Part shown: piece by piece, positions 54,183 through 63,357 of the stretch
How the letters are laid out: each line of letters starts with the position of its first letter
Numbering within the stretch: position 1 is the stretch's first letter
Source of the DNA: Lachnospiraceae bacterium
GTDB taxonomy: Bacteria; Bacillota; Clostridia; Lachnospirales; Lachnospiraceae
NCBI GenBank assembly: GCA_902381685.1
Contig: LR698958.1
Coordinates: 1,427,672-1,491,671 of the forward strand
Direction: 5' to 3'
Length of the DNA: 64,000 nucleotides
Program-made: the position numbers and the translations under genes
Notes under the pieces: generated by a model
Database searches by the model: none
What the model was told of the DNA's origin: nothing
Seen by the model: only the letters and a program-made list of their open reading frames with translations

Positions 54183-55253
54183 TTATTCATTCATATTTGC
54201 CAGTTTCGCCGCCTGGTCTGCCGCAATCAACGGGTCAATGATTTCGTCCAAATCCCCGTTCATAATATTATCAATCTTATATAACGTCAACTTAATACGG
54301 TGTTCCGTAACACGCCCCTGTGGGAAGTTGTAAGTACGGATTTTCTCCGAACGGTCACCTGTACCAATCTGGCTTCTTCTCGCTTCCGCTTCTGCCGACT
54401 GCTGTTTTTCTAATTCCAGTTCATACAGTTTTGAACGGAGCAGTCTAAACGCTTTCTCTTTATTTTGTAACTGTGATTTCTCCGTCTGGCTGTAAATAAC
54501 AATCCCCGTAGGATAGTGAGTCAAACGCACGGCAGAGTCTGTTGTATTGACACACTGTCCACCGTTTCCTGATGCGCGCATAACGTCAATACGGATATCT
54601 TTATCATCAATTACAACGTCAACCTCTTCCGCTTCCGGCATAACCGCAACAGTAATTGTGGAAGTATGAATACGTCCGCCCGATTCCGTTTCAGGAACAC
54701 GCTGTACACGGTGTACTCCACTTTCATATTTCATTCGTGAGTAAACGCTCTGTCCGCTCACCATGAAAACAACTTCTTTAAATCCGCCGATTCCATTTTC
54801 ATTAAAAGAAATCAACTCTGTCTTCCAGCGTTTGCTCTCCGCATAATGTACGTACATACGATATACTTCCGCAGCAAACAATGCGGATTCATCTCCACCT
54901 GCACCTGCACGGATTTCCACCATAATGTTCTTATCATCATTAGGATCTTTTGGCAGAAGTAAGATTTTAAGTTCATGTTCCAATTCTTCCACACGTTTTT
55001 TTGAAGCGGAGAGTTCTTCTTTTGCCAACTCTCTCATCTCTTCATCTGATTCCATCTCAAGCATCTCTTCGCTGTCTGCAATCGCCTGTTTTGCACTCTT
55101 ATATTCATTATACGCATCTACAATCGGTGTTAAATCCGCCTGTTCTTTCATTAATTTACGAAAACGATTCTGGTCATTCGCCACATCTGGTTCCTGTAAT
55201 TCGCCCATGATTTCCTCAAAACGAATGATTAAATCTTCTAATCTGTCAAACAT
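54183..55253 (-). CDS. prfA: Peptide chain release factor 1
   Basis: The 356-residue protein recognises UAA and UAG and hydrolyses peptidyl-tRNA. The GGQ loop is in [20 protein letters not shown], the target of PrmC methylation. [20 protein letters not shown] is the N-terminal family pattern, and [18 protein letters not shown] follows the GGQ. The codon-recognition motif of RF1 lies just before. Length is normal. It is the last gene of the DUF1385-prmC-prfA operon. Confidence 0.98.
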   Translation of the reverse strand: MFDRLEDLIIRFEEIMGELQEPDVANDQNRFRKLMKEQADLTPIVDAYNEYKSAKQAIADSEEMLEMESDEEMRELAKEELSASKKRVEELEHELKILLLPKDPNDDKNIMVEIRAGAGGDESALFAAEVYRMYVHYAESKRWKTELISFNENGIGGFKEVVFMVSGQSVYSRMKYESGVHRVQRVPETESGGRIHTSTITVAVMPEAEEVDVVIDDKDIRIDVMRASGNGGQCVNTTDSAVRLTHYPTGIVIYSQTEKSQLQNKEKAFRLLRSKLYELELEKQQSAEAEARRSQIGTGDRSEKIRTYNFPQGRVTEHRIKLTLYKIDNIMNGDLDEIIDPLIAADQAAKLANMNE

Positions 55254-55291
55254 ATTTTTCCTCCTATCCGTTTACCCTCTTCTGAAATATT

Positions 55292-56116
55292 TTACACGCC
55301 ACAGACTACACGGTCAAGCCCTGCCAAATCCTTTTTTATTTTCACATTGGTAAAACCTTCCTCTTCCATCAGCGTTTTTACTTCTTCTCCTTGGGTATTT
55401 CCTATTTCAAAATACAATTTTCCATTTCTTTTCAAATATTTTCTGCTCTCTTTTATTATCTTACGGTAAAAATAAAGTCCGTCTTCCTTCCCGTCAAGCG
55501 CAAGCATTGGATCGTGCAGTTTCACTTCCTCCTCCAGTTTTTCTATTTCTTCCGTTTTAATATAAGGGGGATTTGACACAATCACATCATACGTTCCCTC
55601 CACATTTTCAAACAGATCACTTTGGATAAAAACGGCTTCCATATCATGTTTCTGCGCATTTCTCCTCGCCACTTCCAGCGCCTCTTCGGAAATGTCAACG
55701 CCGACTCCTTTTACGCCGCGCATTATTTTTAACAGACTGATTAAAATACACCCCGAGCCTGTACATATATCGAGAACACGCATATTTTCCTCTAAATCTT
55801 CCAGAACAGTCTCCACCAGCACTTCCGTGTCCTGTCTCGGAATCAACACATGTTCATTCACCTCAAAAGATAATCCCATAAATTCCTGTTCTTTTGTCAG
55901 ATGCTGGAGGGGAATTCTTTTTGCCCTCTCCTCAACAAAATATTTATATTGTGTTTTCTGTTCTCCCGTCATTTCCCGTTTCGGATTGGCATAGTACATC
56001 GCTCTGCTGATTTTGGTTATGTACTCCAAAAGAATCCATGCATCTATGGACGCATCTGCAATTTTATGTTCCTCCAATGTCCGTTTTCCAAAACCATACG
56101 CTTCTTCCAGTGTCAT
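55292..56116 (-). CDS. prmC: Release factor glutamine N5-methyltransferase
   Basis: PrmC methylates the Gln of the GGQ loop of release factors, whose gene prfA follows after 38 bases. The 274-residue protein has a helical N-terminal domain (LLEYITKISRAMYYANP), VLIPRQDTEVLVE, the SAM motif VLDICTGSGCILISLLK (about 113-129), GVDISEEALEVARRNA and the catalytic NPPY in VIVSNPPYI (about 180). The start overlaps the DUF1385 stop codon by four bases (ATGA), so they are coupled. Confidence 0.97.
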   Translation of the reverse strand: MTLEEAYGFGKRTLEEHKIADASIDAWILLEYITKISRAMYYANPKREMTGEQKTQYKYFVEERAKRIPLQHLTKEQEFMGLSFEVNEHVLIPRQDTEVLVETVLEDLEENMRVLDICTGSGCILISLLKIMRGVKGVGVDISEEALEVARRNAQKHDMEAVFIQSDLFENVEGTYDVIVSNPPYIKTEEIEKLEEEVKLHDPMLALDGKEDGLYFYRKIIKESRKYLKRNGKLYFEIGNTQGEEVKTLMEEEGFTNVKIKKDLAGLDRVVCGV

Positions 56117-57048
56117 TCTTCACTCACTCCATATGTTTCTTTTTGATAAGTTCTCCAGTCAAACACCGCCTCAACAGATTGAATGGCAACTTCTATCATA
56201 TCATCGTCCGGTTCTTTTGTCGTCAGATTTTGAAGCCATAATCCCGGTTTACTCAACAGATTTACAATCGGATTATCACTGTTTCCCGCCCATTTTATCA
56301 GTTCATAAGAAATTCCTGCAATTACCGGAATAAGTGCGATTCTAAGCCCGACTTTTACTAACTGGGAATCCGAACGGATAAAGAATATCATTACGCAACT
56401 GACAATCATAACAAACAAAAGAAAACTTGTCCCGCATCTTTTATGCTGCTTAGAACTTTTTCTCACATTGTCCACATTCAGTTCCATGCCATGCTCTATG
56501 CAGTTAATACATTTATGTTCCGCTCCATGATACATGAAAACACGTTTTATATCTTCCATTTTTGATATCATTAAAATATATGCGATAAAAATAAGAATAC
56601 GGATAATCCCTTCCAGCGCCGCAAGCGCTGCCTTTGAATGAACGATATTCTCCGCAAAACTAATCAGGTAGTAAGGCAGAACCATAAAAATCCCCACGGC
56701 AAGCACTACGGAAACTCCAACAGTCACTCCCGTCAGAATAGATTCTTTTTTCTTCTTCTTTCTCTCCTCTTCCTCCGTCAGAGGAATCTTTTCTTCCTCT
56801 TCTTCATAAAACTCTGAGGAATAGGTTAATGTTTTCATACCAAGCACCAATGAGTCAATAAAATTAAATATCCCTCTTATAAATGGTGTCTTTGTGAGAA
56901 ATTTCCATTTTACAATCCCCTTGTAAATATCTTTCTTCACTTCTATTTCACCGTCAGGCTTTCTCACTGCAACAGCGTAGTCTTCTCCGTTTTTCATCAT
57001 CACGCCTTCTAAAACAGCCTGACCTCCGATATTGGACGATTTCATCAT
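56113..57048 (-). CDS. DUF1385 family membrane protein
   Basis: The 311-residue protein has the family start NIGGQAVLEGVMMKNGEDYA (residues 6-25), about four membrane helices, and the conserved YHGAEHKCINCIEHG near residue 174, with TSFLLFVMIVSC after it. DUF1385 proteins are common in Clostridia next to prmC-prfA and have no settled function; the conserved His, Glu and Cys residues suggest metal or quinone chemistry at the membrane face, but this is speculative. It starts 31 bases after the rpmE terminator and overlaps prmC. Confidence 0.92.
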   Translation of the reverse strand: MMKSSNIGGQAVLEGVMMKNGEDYAVAVRKPDGEIEVKKDIYKGIVKWKFLTKTPFIRGIFNFIDSLVLGMKTLTYSSEFYEEEEEKIPLTEEEERKKKKKESILTGVTVGVSVVLAVGIFMVLPYYLISFAENIVHSKAALAALEGIIRILIFIAYILMISKMEDIKRVFMYHGAEHKCINCIEHGMELNVDNVRKSSKQHKRCGTSFLLFVMIVSCVMIFFIRSDSQLVKVGLRIALIPVIAGISYELIKWAGNSDNPIVNLLSKPGLWLQNLTTKEPDDDMIEVAIQSVEAVFDWRTYQKETYGVSEE

Positions 57049-57078
57049 TTACCTCCAATCTTCTCCTTAACGCAACAA

Positions 57079-57104
57079 AGGTTGAGGTTTTGCAACCTCA
57101 ACCT
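57079..57104 (-). terminator. Terminator after rpmE
   Basis: A perfect 11-base-pair stem with loop TTGC or GCAA (57079-57089 with 57094-57104) lies 18 bases beyond the rpmE stop codon; the T-run (TTTGTTG) is weak, so partial read-through into the DUF1385 operon is likely. Confidence 0.75.
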
Positions 57105-57121
57105 GTAAATGCTGGATTCTA

Positions 57122-57325
57122 TTATGCCTGAATTCCGTATTTCTTGTTAAACTTGTCAACACGACCACGAGCCTGAGCCGCTTTCTGCTGTCCTGTGTAG
57201 AATGGGTGACATTTTGAACAAATTTCTACGTGAATGTCTTCGTTTGTAGAACCAGTTACAAATGTGTTACCACAGTTACAAGTTACTGTTGCCTGATAAT
57301 AATCTGGATGGATTCCTTCTCTCAT
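57122..57325 (-). CDS. rpmE: Ribosomal protein L31, zinc-binding type
   Basis: The 67-residue protein matches L31: [20 protein letters not shown], then [13 protein letters not shown]. The cysteines C-x-C and C-x-x-C are all present, so it is the zinc-containing form rather than the zinc-free paralogue used under zinc starvation. GAGAGGTGA precedes the ATG. It has its own extended promoter and a 5' leader with a GAAA-loop hairpin, so autoregulation is likely. Confidence 0.97.
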   Translation of the reverse strand: MREGIHPDYYQATVTCNCGNTFVTGSTNEDIHVEICSKCHPFYTGQQKAAQARGRVDKFNKKYGIQA

Positions 57326-57337
57326 GATTTCACCTCT

Positions 57338-57390
57338 CTATTTTTATTTGTGCATAGTTTCCTACGCATTAGCATTTTTCTTAAACATCT
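57338..57390 (-). ncRNA. rpmE leader, candidate L31 autoregulatory element
   Basis: Between promoter and ribosome binding site the minus strand folds a hairpin with loop GAAA (57351-57357 with 57362-57368, TGCGTAG with CTATGCA). L31 leader motifs are known for Firmicutes; that this is one of them is judged from position and hairpin only. Confidence 0.4.
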
Positions 57391-57395
57391 TTTTG

Positions 57396-57424
57396 ATTAT
57401 ATCACAATTTCATCTGCTTTGCAA
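57396..57424 (-). promoter_or_regulatory. Promoter of rpmE
   Basis: TTGCAA (57419-57424) and TATAAT (57396-57401) with a 17-base spacer on the minus strand; TG one base before the -10 makes it extended. Confidence 0.72.
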
Positions 57425-57441
57425 GTTGTTTCTAAATGATT

Positions 57442-57765
57442 TTACTTTATTTTCCCTTTTATAGTCACCCACATATGTTTAACTGCCTGCAGAGGGTGAG
57501 AAAAAATCATTCTCGGACCTGCATATTTCATAACTGCCTTTATCTTTTCCTGCTTCTCTTTTGTATAACAGTGTACTTTACATGCGCTGCAGAACGTTTT
57601 CGTTGCCATAAACGGGCATTTTTCCGTCCGAAACAATGCATATTCCAGTAATTCCTTACATTCAGGACAAAGTTGTCCTTTTGTCTTATGCACTCCCCTG
57701 CAGTACACCGTAATCATCGTGCGCAGCATTTCCTTTTCGTTTTCCCGCTTTTTCTCTATATTCAT
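57442..57765 (-). CDS. YgbA family (nitrous oxide-stimulated promoter) small Cys-rich protein
   Basis: The 107-residue protein matches the family named for nitrous oxide-stimulated promoter (YgbA in enterobacteria). The conserved pattern is present: YCRGVH, LCPECKELLEYALFRTEKCP, FCSACKVHCYTKEKQEKI and VMKYAGPRMIFSHPLQAVKH. Six or more Cys in pairs suggest metal or Fe-S binding. Its biochemical role is unknown; some relatives are induced by nitrosative stress. It has its own promoter and sits between rho and rpmE. Confidence 0.88.
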   Translation of the reverse strand: MNIEKKRENEKEMLRTMITVYCRGVHKTKGQLCPECKELLEYALFRTEKCPFMATKTFCSACKVHCYTKEKQEKIKAVMKYAGPRMIFSHPLQAVKHMWVTIKGKIK

Positions 57766-57800
57766 TTGTTCTCTCCATTATTAACTTAATTTTCGATATT

Positions 57801-57829
57801 AGTATAAACTAACTTTTATTTCAAGTCAA
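57801..57829 (-). promoter_or_regulatory. Promoter of the YgbA-family gene
   Basis: TTGACT (57824-57829) and TATACT (57801-57806) with a 17-base spacer on the minus strand. The -10 box lies in a small palindrome, TTAGTTTATACTAA, which might bind a regulator. Confidence 0.6.
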
Positions 57830-57852
57830 TAACTTCCGAGTGGAGATTTCTT

Positions 57853-59178
57853 TTATATGAACTTTGTTTTTCGTACAGTCTGCACTAACTCCTCATTATT
57901 TTTTGTGCGTGAAAACATATTTAAAATATTGTCTACCGCCTCTTCCGCTTTCATTCCGTTTAACGCCTTGCGCATATTGTTTACCGCTTCCTGCTCATCT
58001 GCCGTCAACAGAAGGTCTTCTCTTCTTGTGCCTGATTTCACAATATCAATGGCAGGGAATACTCTCTTTTCCTGTAACTTTCTATCCAGTACAAGTTCCA
58101 TGTTACCCGTACCTTTAAATTCTTCATAAATCACATCGTCCATCTTACTTCCGGTATCCACAAGTGCCGTTGCGAGAATCGTCAGACTTCCTCCCTCGCG
58201 CATATTTCTCGCAGCACCAAAAAATCTCTTCGGCATGTGAAGCGCAGCCGGATCCAAACCACCTGAAAGTGTTCTTCCGCTTGGGGAAACCGTAAGGTTA
58301 TACGCCCTTGAAAGTCTTGTGATACTGTCCAATAAAATAGTAACGTCTTTTTTATGTTCCACCAACCTCTTTGCGCGCTCAATTACCATTTCTGAGACAC
58401 GTTTATGATGCTCCGGCAACTCATCAAATGTAGAATAAATTACTTCCACGTTCTTACCGCAAATCGCCTCCCGAATATCCGTCACCTCTTCCGGTCTTTC
58501 ATCAATCAGCAGAATCAGTATATGCATTTCCGGATTGTTTTTCAAAATGGAAAGTGCAACTTCTTTTAATAATGTAGTTTTTCCCGCTTTTGGCGGAGAA
58601 ACAATCATACCACGCTGCCCTTTTCCAATCGGGGAAATCAAATCGACAATACGCATTGCCGCACTGCTTCCCGGTCCTTCCAAATGCAATCTTTCATTTG
58701 GGAAAATAGGTGTCATATCTTCAAAACAGCCTCTTTTTGACGCCTCCGCCGGATTCATGCCGTTTATTTTTGTCAAATACAACAGCGCACTGAATTTCTC
58801 TGTCGGAGATTTCACCCTTGTATTTCCCTCAACAATATCACCTGTTTTTAAATTAAAACGGCGAATCTGTGACGGAGACACATATACGTCGTTTTCCCCC
58901 GGAAGATAATTGGCACAACGAATGAACCCATATCCGTCCGGAAGAACTTCTAAAATACCATTTGCCACAATTCCGCTGTCTAATTGTTCAATATCTGCCG
59001 TTCCTGATTTTTCATTTTTCACTTCTTCTCTCACGGCTTTCGTATTGTCTTTCTCATCTTCCTCTAACATTAACTCAATAATGTCCGCCTTTTTCATTGT
59101 CGAAACACCTTTTAAATGTCTTGCTTTTGCTAAATCTCTTAATGTTGCCAATGGCAAAGACTCATATTTTTCTCTCAT
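57853..59178 (-). CDS. rho: Transcription termination factor Rho
   Basis: The 441-residue hexameric RNA helicase shows the Rho_N helices ([17 protein letters not shown]), the cold-shock RNA-binding fold ([20 protein letters not shown]), the Walker [18 protein letters not shown] near residue 175, Walker [15 protein letters not shown] and the Q-loop/R-loop region ([20 protein letters not shown]). The ATG at 59178 is preferred over an upstream GTG because GGAAGG lies at a fitting distance. It lacks the long basic insert found in many actinobacterial Rho proteins. Promoter at 59255-59282. Confidence 0.97.
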   Translation of the reverse strand: MREKYESLPLATLRDLAKARHLKGVSTMKKADIIELMLEEDEKDNTKAVREEVKNEKSGTADIEQLDSGIVANGILEVLPDGYGFIRCANYLPGENDVYVSPSQIRRFNLKTGDIVEGNTRVKSPTEKFSALLYLTKINGMNPAEASKRGCFEDMTPIFPNERLHLEGPGSSAAMRIVDLISPIGKGQRGMIVSPPKAGKTTLLKEVALSILKNNPEMHILILLIDERPEEVTDIREAICGKNVEVIYSTFDELPEHHKRVSEMVIERAKRLVEHKKDVTILLDSITRLSRAYNLTVSPSGRTLSGGLDPAALHMPKRFFGAARNMREGGSLTILATALVDTGSKMDDVIYEEFKGTGNMELVLDRKLQEKRVFPAIDIVKSGTRREDLLLTADEQEAVNNMRKALNGMKAEEAVDNILNMFSRTKNNEELVQTVRKTKFI

Positions 59179-59254
59179 TATCTTTCTTCCTTCCTTATTC
59201 ACTTAACACTATGGGAATCTCTCGTCAGAACTGACTTTTCTGAATTATGTGGTA

Positions 59255-59282
59255 ATTATACACTATTTTTTATAAAATGCAA
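59255..59282 (-). promoter_or_regulatory. Promoter of rho
   Basis: TTGCAT (59277-59282) and TATAAT (59255-59260) with a 16-base spacer on the minus strand. The leader contains GTCAGAACTGAC (59224-59235), a small inverted repeat. Confidence 0.65.
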
Positions 59283-59307
59283 AGGGTTTCTCACAAACTT
59301 TATGCAG

Positions 59308-59336
59308 TTGATTTGCTTTCGCAGGAATGGTATATT
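59308..59336 (+). promoter_or_regulatory. Promoter of the malic enzyme operon
   Basis: TTGATT (59308-59313) and TATATT (59331-59336) with a 17-base spacer, about 64 bases before the ATG at 59400. Confidence 0.6.
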
Positions 59337-59399
59337 ATGTACAGAGAAACCGTCAATATTTTATTTGACTATGTAAAAATAAGGAAAAGGTGTGAAATT

Positions 59400-60548
59400 A
59401 TGACAACAAACGAAAAAGCATTACAAATGCACGAACAATGGAAAGGGAAAATCGAAACTGTAGCAAAGGCAAAAGTAAATTCTCGCGAAGACCTTGCAAT
59501 CGCATATACTCCGGGTGTTGCAGAGCCTTGCAGAGTAATTGCCGAAGACAGAGATGCCGTTTACAAATACACAATGAAATCAAATACAATCGCAGTCGTT
59601 TCTGATGGAAGCGCAGTTCTCGGACTTGGAAATATCGGTGCTTATGCCGCTCTTCCCGTTATGGAAGGAAAGGCTGTTCTTTTTAAAGGATTCGGAAATG
59701 TCAACGCCGTTCCAATCTGCCTTGACACACAAGACACAGAGGAAATTATCAAAACGGTAGTAAATATCGCTCCTGCCTTTGGCGGAATCAATCTGGAAGA
59801 TATTTCTGCCCCTCGCTGTTTTGAAATAGAGGAACGTTTAAAAGAGCTTCTTGATATTCCCGTTTTCCATGATGACCAGCATGGAACTGCCATCGTTGTA
59901 TTAGCCGGAATTATTAACGCACTGAAAATCACGGGAAAAGAAAAAGAGAATTGTAAAGTTGTTGTAAACGGCGCCGGTTCCGCCGGAATTGCCATCACAA
60001 AACTTTTACTCACTTACGGATTTAAACACATTACGATGTGTGATATTAACGGAATGATTTCCAAATCCTCCCCTAATCTGAACTGGGCGCAGGAAAAGAT
60101 GACCGATGTGACAAACCTTGAGGAGAAAACAGGTTCTCTTGCTGACGCTTTAAATGGCGCTGATATTTTTATCGGTGTTTCCGCTCCAAATATTGTCACA
60201 AAAGAAATGGTACAGTCCATGAATAAAGACGCTATTTTATTTGCCATGGCAAACCCTGTTCCTGAAATCATGCCTGATCTCGCAAAAGAAGCAGGGGCAA
60301 GAATCATTGGCACAGGCCGTTCCGATTTCCCAAATCAGGTAAATAATGTCGTTGCCTTTCCGGGTATTTTCAAAGGCGCTTTGGAAGGACGCGCCACACA
60401 GATTACGGAGGAGATGAAACTTGCTGCTGCAAACGCCATCGCCGGTCTTGTATCAGACGAAGAATTAAGCGACACAAACATTCTCCCGGAAGCATTTGAT
60501 CCGCGCGTTGCCGATGCAGTAAGCAATGCGGTAAAATCTCTTATCTGA
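59400..60548 (+). CDS. NAD(P)-dependent malic enzyme
   Basis: The 382-residue protein is a short bacterial malic enzyme that oxidatively decarboxylates malate to pyruvate. Motifs: LAIAYTPGVAEPCRVI near residue 31, SDGSAVLGLGNIGAYAALPV, the metal-binding FHDDQHGTAIVVLAG (about 157-171) and the nucleotide motif VVVNGAGSAGIAITKL. The ATG at 59400 follows AAAGGTG; the frame is open upstream but runs through the promoter. It lacks the phosphotransacetylase domain of larger forms. Its stop overlaps the next start (TGATG). Confidence 0.95.
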   Translation: MTTNEKALQMHEQWKGKIETVAKAKVNSREDLAIAYTPGVAEPCRVIAEDRDAVYKYTMKSNTIAVVSDGSAVLGLGNIGAYAALPVMEGKAVLFKGFGNVNAVPICLDTQDTEEIIKTVVNIAPAFGGINLEDISAPRCFEIEERLKELLDIPVFHDDQHGTAIVVLAGIINALKITGKEKENCKVVVNGAGSAGIAITKLLLTYGFKHITMCDINGMISKSSPNLNWAQEKMTDVTNLEEKTGSLADALNGADIFIGVSAPNIVTKEMVQSMNKDAILFAMANPVPEIMPDLAKEAGARIIGTGRSDFPNQVNNVVAFPGIFKGALEGRATQITEEMKLAAANAIAGLVSDEELSDTNILPEAFDPRVADAVSNAVKSLI

Positions 60549-61477
60549 TGAAGCGGTGGGGTGATAAACGCTACTATTCTCTTGATTATTATTTAAAAGA
60601 AGTTTATGGTGAAAAATTATATAAGCTTTCTTTAAACGGAGGAATGACATGTCCAAACCGCGATGGGACTTTGGATAGTCGAGGTTGCATTTTCTGCAGT
60701 GCGGGCGGCTCGGGAGACTTTTCCGCCCCTTCCTCCATAGACATCAGAGAACAGATTGCCTACGGCAAGAAACTGGTAGAAAGAAAATATAAAGGACATT
60801 CTTATATCGCCTATTTTCAGGCATATACAAATACGTACGCTCCCGTTTCTCATTTAGAAAAGATTTTCACCGAAGCCATTCAGGAACCGGAAATTAAAAT
60901 TCTTTCCATCGCAACAAGACCTGACTGTCTCGGAAAAGATGTTTTGGATTTACTTGCAAAATTAAATCAAATTAAGCCCGTTTGGGTTGAATTGGGTTTA
61001 CAGACTATACATGAAAAGAGTGCCGAATTTATCCGACGGGGATATACTCTTGACGTCTTTGAATCTGCCGTGAAAAATCTTCGCGCTATTGGAATTACGG
61101 TTATTGTCCACACGATTCTCGGGCTTCCAAATGAAACCGAAGAGATGATGCTCGAAACTATTTCCTACCTGAATCAATTAGACATTCAGGGCATCAAACT
61201 TCAATTACTGCATATCCTAAAAGGAACTGACATGGCGGTATTTTTTAAAAATGATAAATTTTATCTTCCCTCTTTAGAGGAATATATGGTATTATTAAGT
61301 AGATGTATCTCTTTACTCCGTCCAGATATTGTGGTACACAGGCTCACCGGTGACGGTCCTAAAGATTTACTTATCGCGCCGCTTTGGACAGGCAGCAAGC
61401 GTTTTGTCTTGAATTCCATACAGCGATATTTCAAAAGCGAAGACATATGGCAGGGAAAGGAATATTTCCCGCAATAG
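60548..61477 (+). CDS. TIGR01212 family radical SAM protein
   Basis: The 309-residue protein is a YhcC-like radical SAM enzyme. The family start KRWGDKRYYSLDYYLKEVYG is followed by KLSLNGGMTCPNRDGTLDSR and GCIFCSAGGSGDFS, which hold the three cluster cysteines (C-x14-C-x2-C, a spacing specific to this family). ISYLNQLDIQGIKLQLLHIL and VVHRLTGDGPKDLLIAPLW are further family segments. The reaction is unknown; tRNA modification has been suggested for relatives. It is coupled to the malic enzyme by a one-base overlap. Confidence 0.93.
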   Translation: MKRWGDKRYYSLDYYLKEVYGEKLYKLSLNGGMTCPNRDGTLDSRGCIFCSAGGSGDFSAPSSIDIREQIAYGKKLVERKYKGHSYIAYFQAYTNTYAPVSHLEKIFTEAIQEPEIKILSIATRPDCLGKDVLDLLAKLNQIKPVWVELGLQTIHEKSAEFIRRGYTLDVFESAVKNLRAIGITVIVHTILGLPNETEEMMLETISYLNQLDIQGIKLQLLHILKGTDMAVFFKNDKFYLPSLEEYMVLLSRCISLLRPDIVVHRLTGDGPKDLLIAPLWTGSKRFVLNSIQRYFKSEDIWQGKEYFPQ

Positions 61478-61491
61478 AAAGGGGTGTTTGT

Positions 61492-62004
61492 ATGTCTGAA
61501 ACCTTTACTTTATACAAATTGATTATATTGTATATGTTGGAAAAAGTTGATTTTCCTCTTACAAACGGACAAATTTCAGAATTTATTTTGGATAAAGGCT
61601 ATACCACTTATTTTAAATTGCAGCAGGCACTGTCAGAGATGGTGGAGGCCCGATTTATTCACGAAGAGACAACCCATAACCGTACTTTATATCATCTGAC
61701 GGAAGAAGGCAGTGAAACAATCCAGTTTTTTATCAATAAATTATCTCCTGCCATTCGCGATGATATAGACGCATTTTTCAAAGAGCATAAATATGAATTA
61801 AAAAATGACGTTTCCGTCAAAGCAGATTACTTTCCAAATGCCAATCAGGAGTTTTCCGTGCGCTGTCAGATTATTGAAAACAACGCAAGTCTTATGGAAC
61901 TTGTTCTGACTGTTCCGTCTGAGCATGAGGCAGAAGCCATCACAAATAATTGGCGTCAGAAAAACGAAGAAATCTATGCTTTTCTGATGAAAAATCTGTT
62001 ATAA
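61492..62004 (+). CDS. DUF4364 family protein, winged-helix regulator-like
   Basis: The 170-residue protein matches DUF4364 in length and sequence. The N-terminal half looks like a PadR/MarR-type winged helix (YKLIILYMLEKVDFPLTNGQ, then ALSEMVEARFIHEE and LYHLTEEGSETIQFF). The C-terminal half is a small alpha/beta domain. AAAGGGGTG precedes the ATG at 61492. It follows the radical SAM gene by 14 bases and ends the operon. DNA binding is inferred from the fold pattern only. Confidence 0.85.
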   Translation: MSETFTLYKLIILYMLEKVDFPLTNGQISEFILDKGYTTYFKLQQALSEMVEARFIHEETTHNRTLYHLTEEGSETIQFFINKLSPAIRDDIDAFFKEHKYELKNDVSVKADYFPNANQEFSVRCQIIENNASLMELVLTVPSEHEAEAITNNWRQKNEEIYAFLMKNLL

Positions 62005-62011
62005 ACAAAGC

Positions 62012-62048
62012 AAAGCACGTTCCCCTAGTAAGAGCGTGCTTTTATTTT
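62012..62048 (+). terminator. Terminator of the malic enzyme operon
   Basis: AAAGCACG pairs with CGTGCTTT (62012-62019 with 62035-62042) and is followed by TTATTTTAT. The right arm lies inside the 3' end of the converging rarA gene, whose stop codon is at 62025-62027. Confidence 0.85.
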
Positions 62049-63347
62049 ATCCAAATATTCTTTTATCACTTTTTCATGCCCGTTTTCTGTAGGGTGATAG
62101 AAAGTCTCCTCCTTTATCTCATCAGGAAGATACTGCTGTTTCACATAATGTTCCGGATAATCATGAGCATATTTATATCCTATGCCATGCCCCAAATTCC
62201 CCGCTCCCTTATAATGGGAATCCTGCAAATGTGACGGAACCGTTGTCTTTTTCCTTTTTACATTATCCATCGCATTATTAATCGCCATGTAGGAAGCATT
62301 ACTCTTTGGAGCGGACGCCACATACGTCACTGCCTGCGCTAAGATAATCCTCGCCTCGGGCATACCGATTCTCTCCACCGCCTGAGCAGCCGACACGGCC
62401 ACCGTCAGCGCATTGGGATCTGCATTGCCCACATCTTCCGATGCGCAAATCATTATGCGCCTTGCAATAAATTTAATATCCTCTCCTGCATACAGCATCT
62501 TCGCCAAATAATATACCGCCGCGTTCGGATCAGAGCCACGCATACTTTTAATAAATGCCGAAATCGTATCATAATGATTATCACCTGTTTTATCATAGCG
62601 CACGACTCTCTTCTGAATACACTGCTCTGCCACTTCCAACGTGATATGTATTTTCCCGTCATCGCTTCGTGGAGTTGTCAGTATTCCCAGTTCTACGGCA
62701 TTTAACGCATTTCTTGCATCTCCGCCGGAAATGTCTGAGAGAAATTCCAGCGCATCTTCATCTATCTCTGCGCGATAAGTTCCCATGCCTTTTTCTGTAT
62801 CGTACACTGCACGTTTCAGCAAAATTTTTATATCTTCTCTTTCTAACGGTTTCAATTCAAATACGCTGGATCGGGAAATCAGCGCTCCATTTACCTCAAA
62901 ATAAGGATTTTCTGTTGTTGCCCCGATTAAAATAACCGTACCGTCCTCCACAAACGGTAACAGATAATCCTGCTGCCCCTTATTAAACCGATGAATCTCA
63001 TCAATAAACAGAATTGTTCGCTTACCATACATTCCCAAGTTGTTTTTTGCCTGCTCAATTACGGCTTCCATATCTTTCTTACCTGCAATTGTTGCGTTCA
63101 TCTGCATAAACTCTGCGCTTGTCGTATTCGCAATTACCTTCGCCAGAGTTGTCTTTCCCGTTCCCGAAGGTCCATAAAAGATAATGGAACTTAATTTGTC
63201 TGCCCTGATGGCGCGATAGAGCAGCTTATCTTTCCCGATAATATGCTGCTGCCCTACTACCTCCTCCAGTTTTGTCGGGCGAAGTCGTGACGCTAACGGT
63301 GATTCTTTCTCTTTTGTGTTTTCCCGCATATATTCAAATAAATCCAT
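62025..63347 (-). CDS. rarA: Replication-associated recombination protein A (AAA+ ATPase)
   Basis: The 440-residue protein (also MgsA) is related to clamp-loader ATPases and acts at stalled replication forks. Motifs: SPLASRLRPTKLEEVVGQQH, Walker A FYGPSGTGKTTLAKVIA (about 57-73), Walker B ILFIDEIHRFNKGQQD, sensor 1 LIGATTENPYFEVNGAL and the tetramerisation region MRGSDPNAAVYYLAKMLYAG. Length is normal. It follows tcdA with a 10-base gap and probably shares a transcript with it. Confidence 0.96.
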   Translation of the reverse strand: MDLFEYMRENTKEKESPLASRLRPTKLEEVVGQQHIIGKDKLLYRAIRADKLSSIIFYGPSGTGKTTLAKVIANTTSAEFMQMNATIAGKKDMEAVIEQAKNNLGMYGKRTILFIDEIHRFNKGQQDYLLPFVEDGTVILIGATTENPYFEVNGALISRSSVFELKPLEREDIKILLKRAVYDTEKGMGTYRAEIDEDALEFLSDISGGDARNALNAVELGILTTPRSDDGKIHITLEVAEQCIQKRVVRYDKTGDNHYDTISAFIKSMRGSDPNAAVYYLAKMLYAGEDIKFIARRIMICASEDVGNADPNALTVAVSAAQAVERIGMPEARIILAQAVTYVASAPKSNASYMAINNAMDNVKRKKTTVPSHLQDSHYKGAGNLGHGIGYKYAHDYPEHYVKQQYLPDEIKEETFYHPTENGHEKVIKEYLDKIKARSY

Positions 63348-63357
63348 ATCGTTTCTC

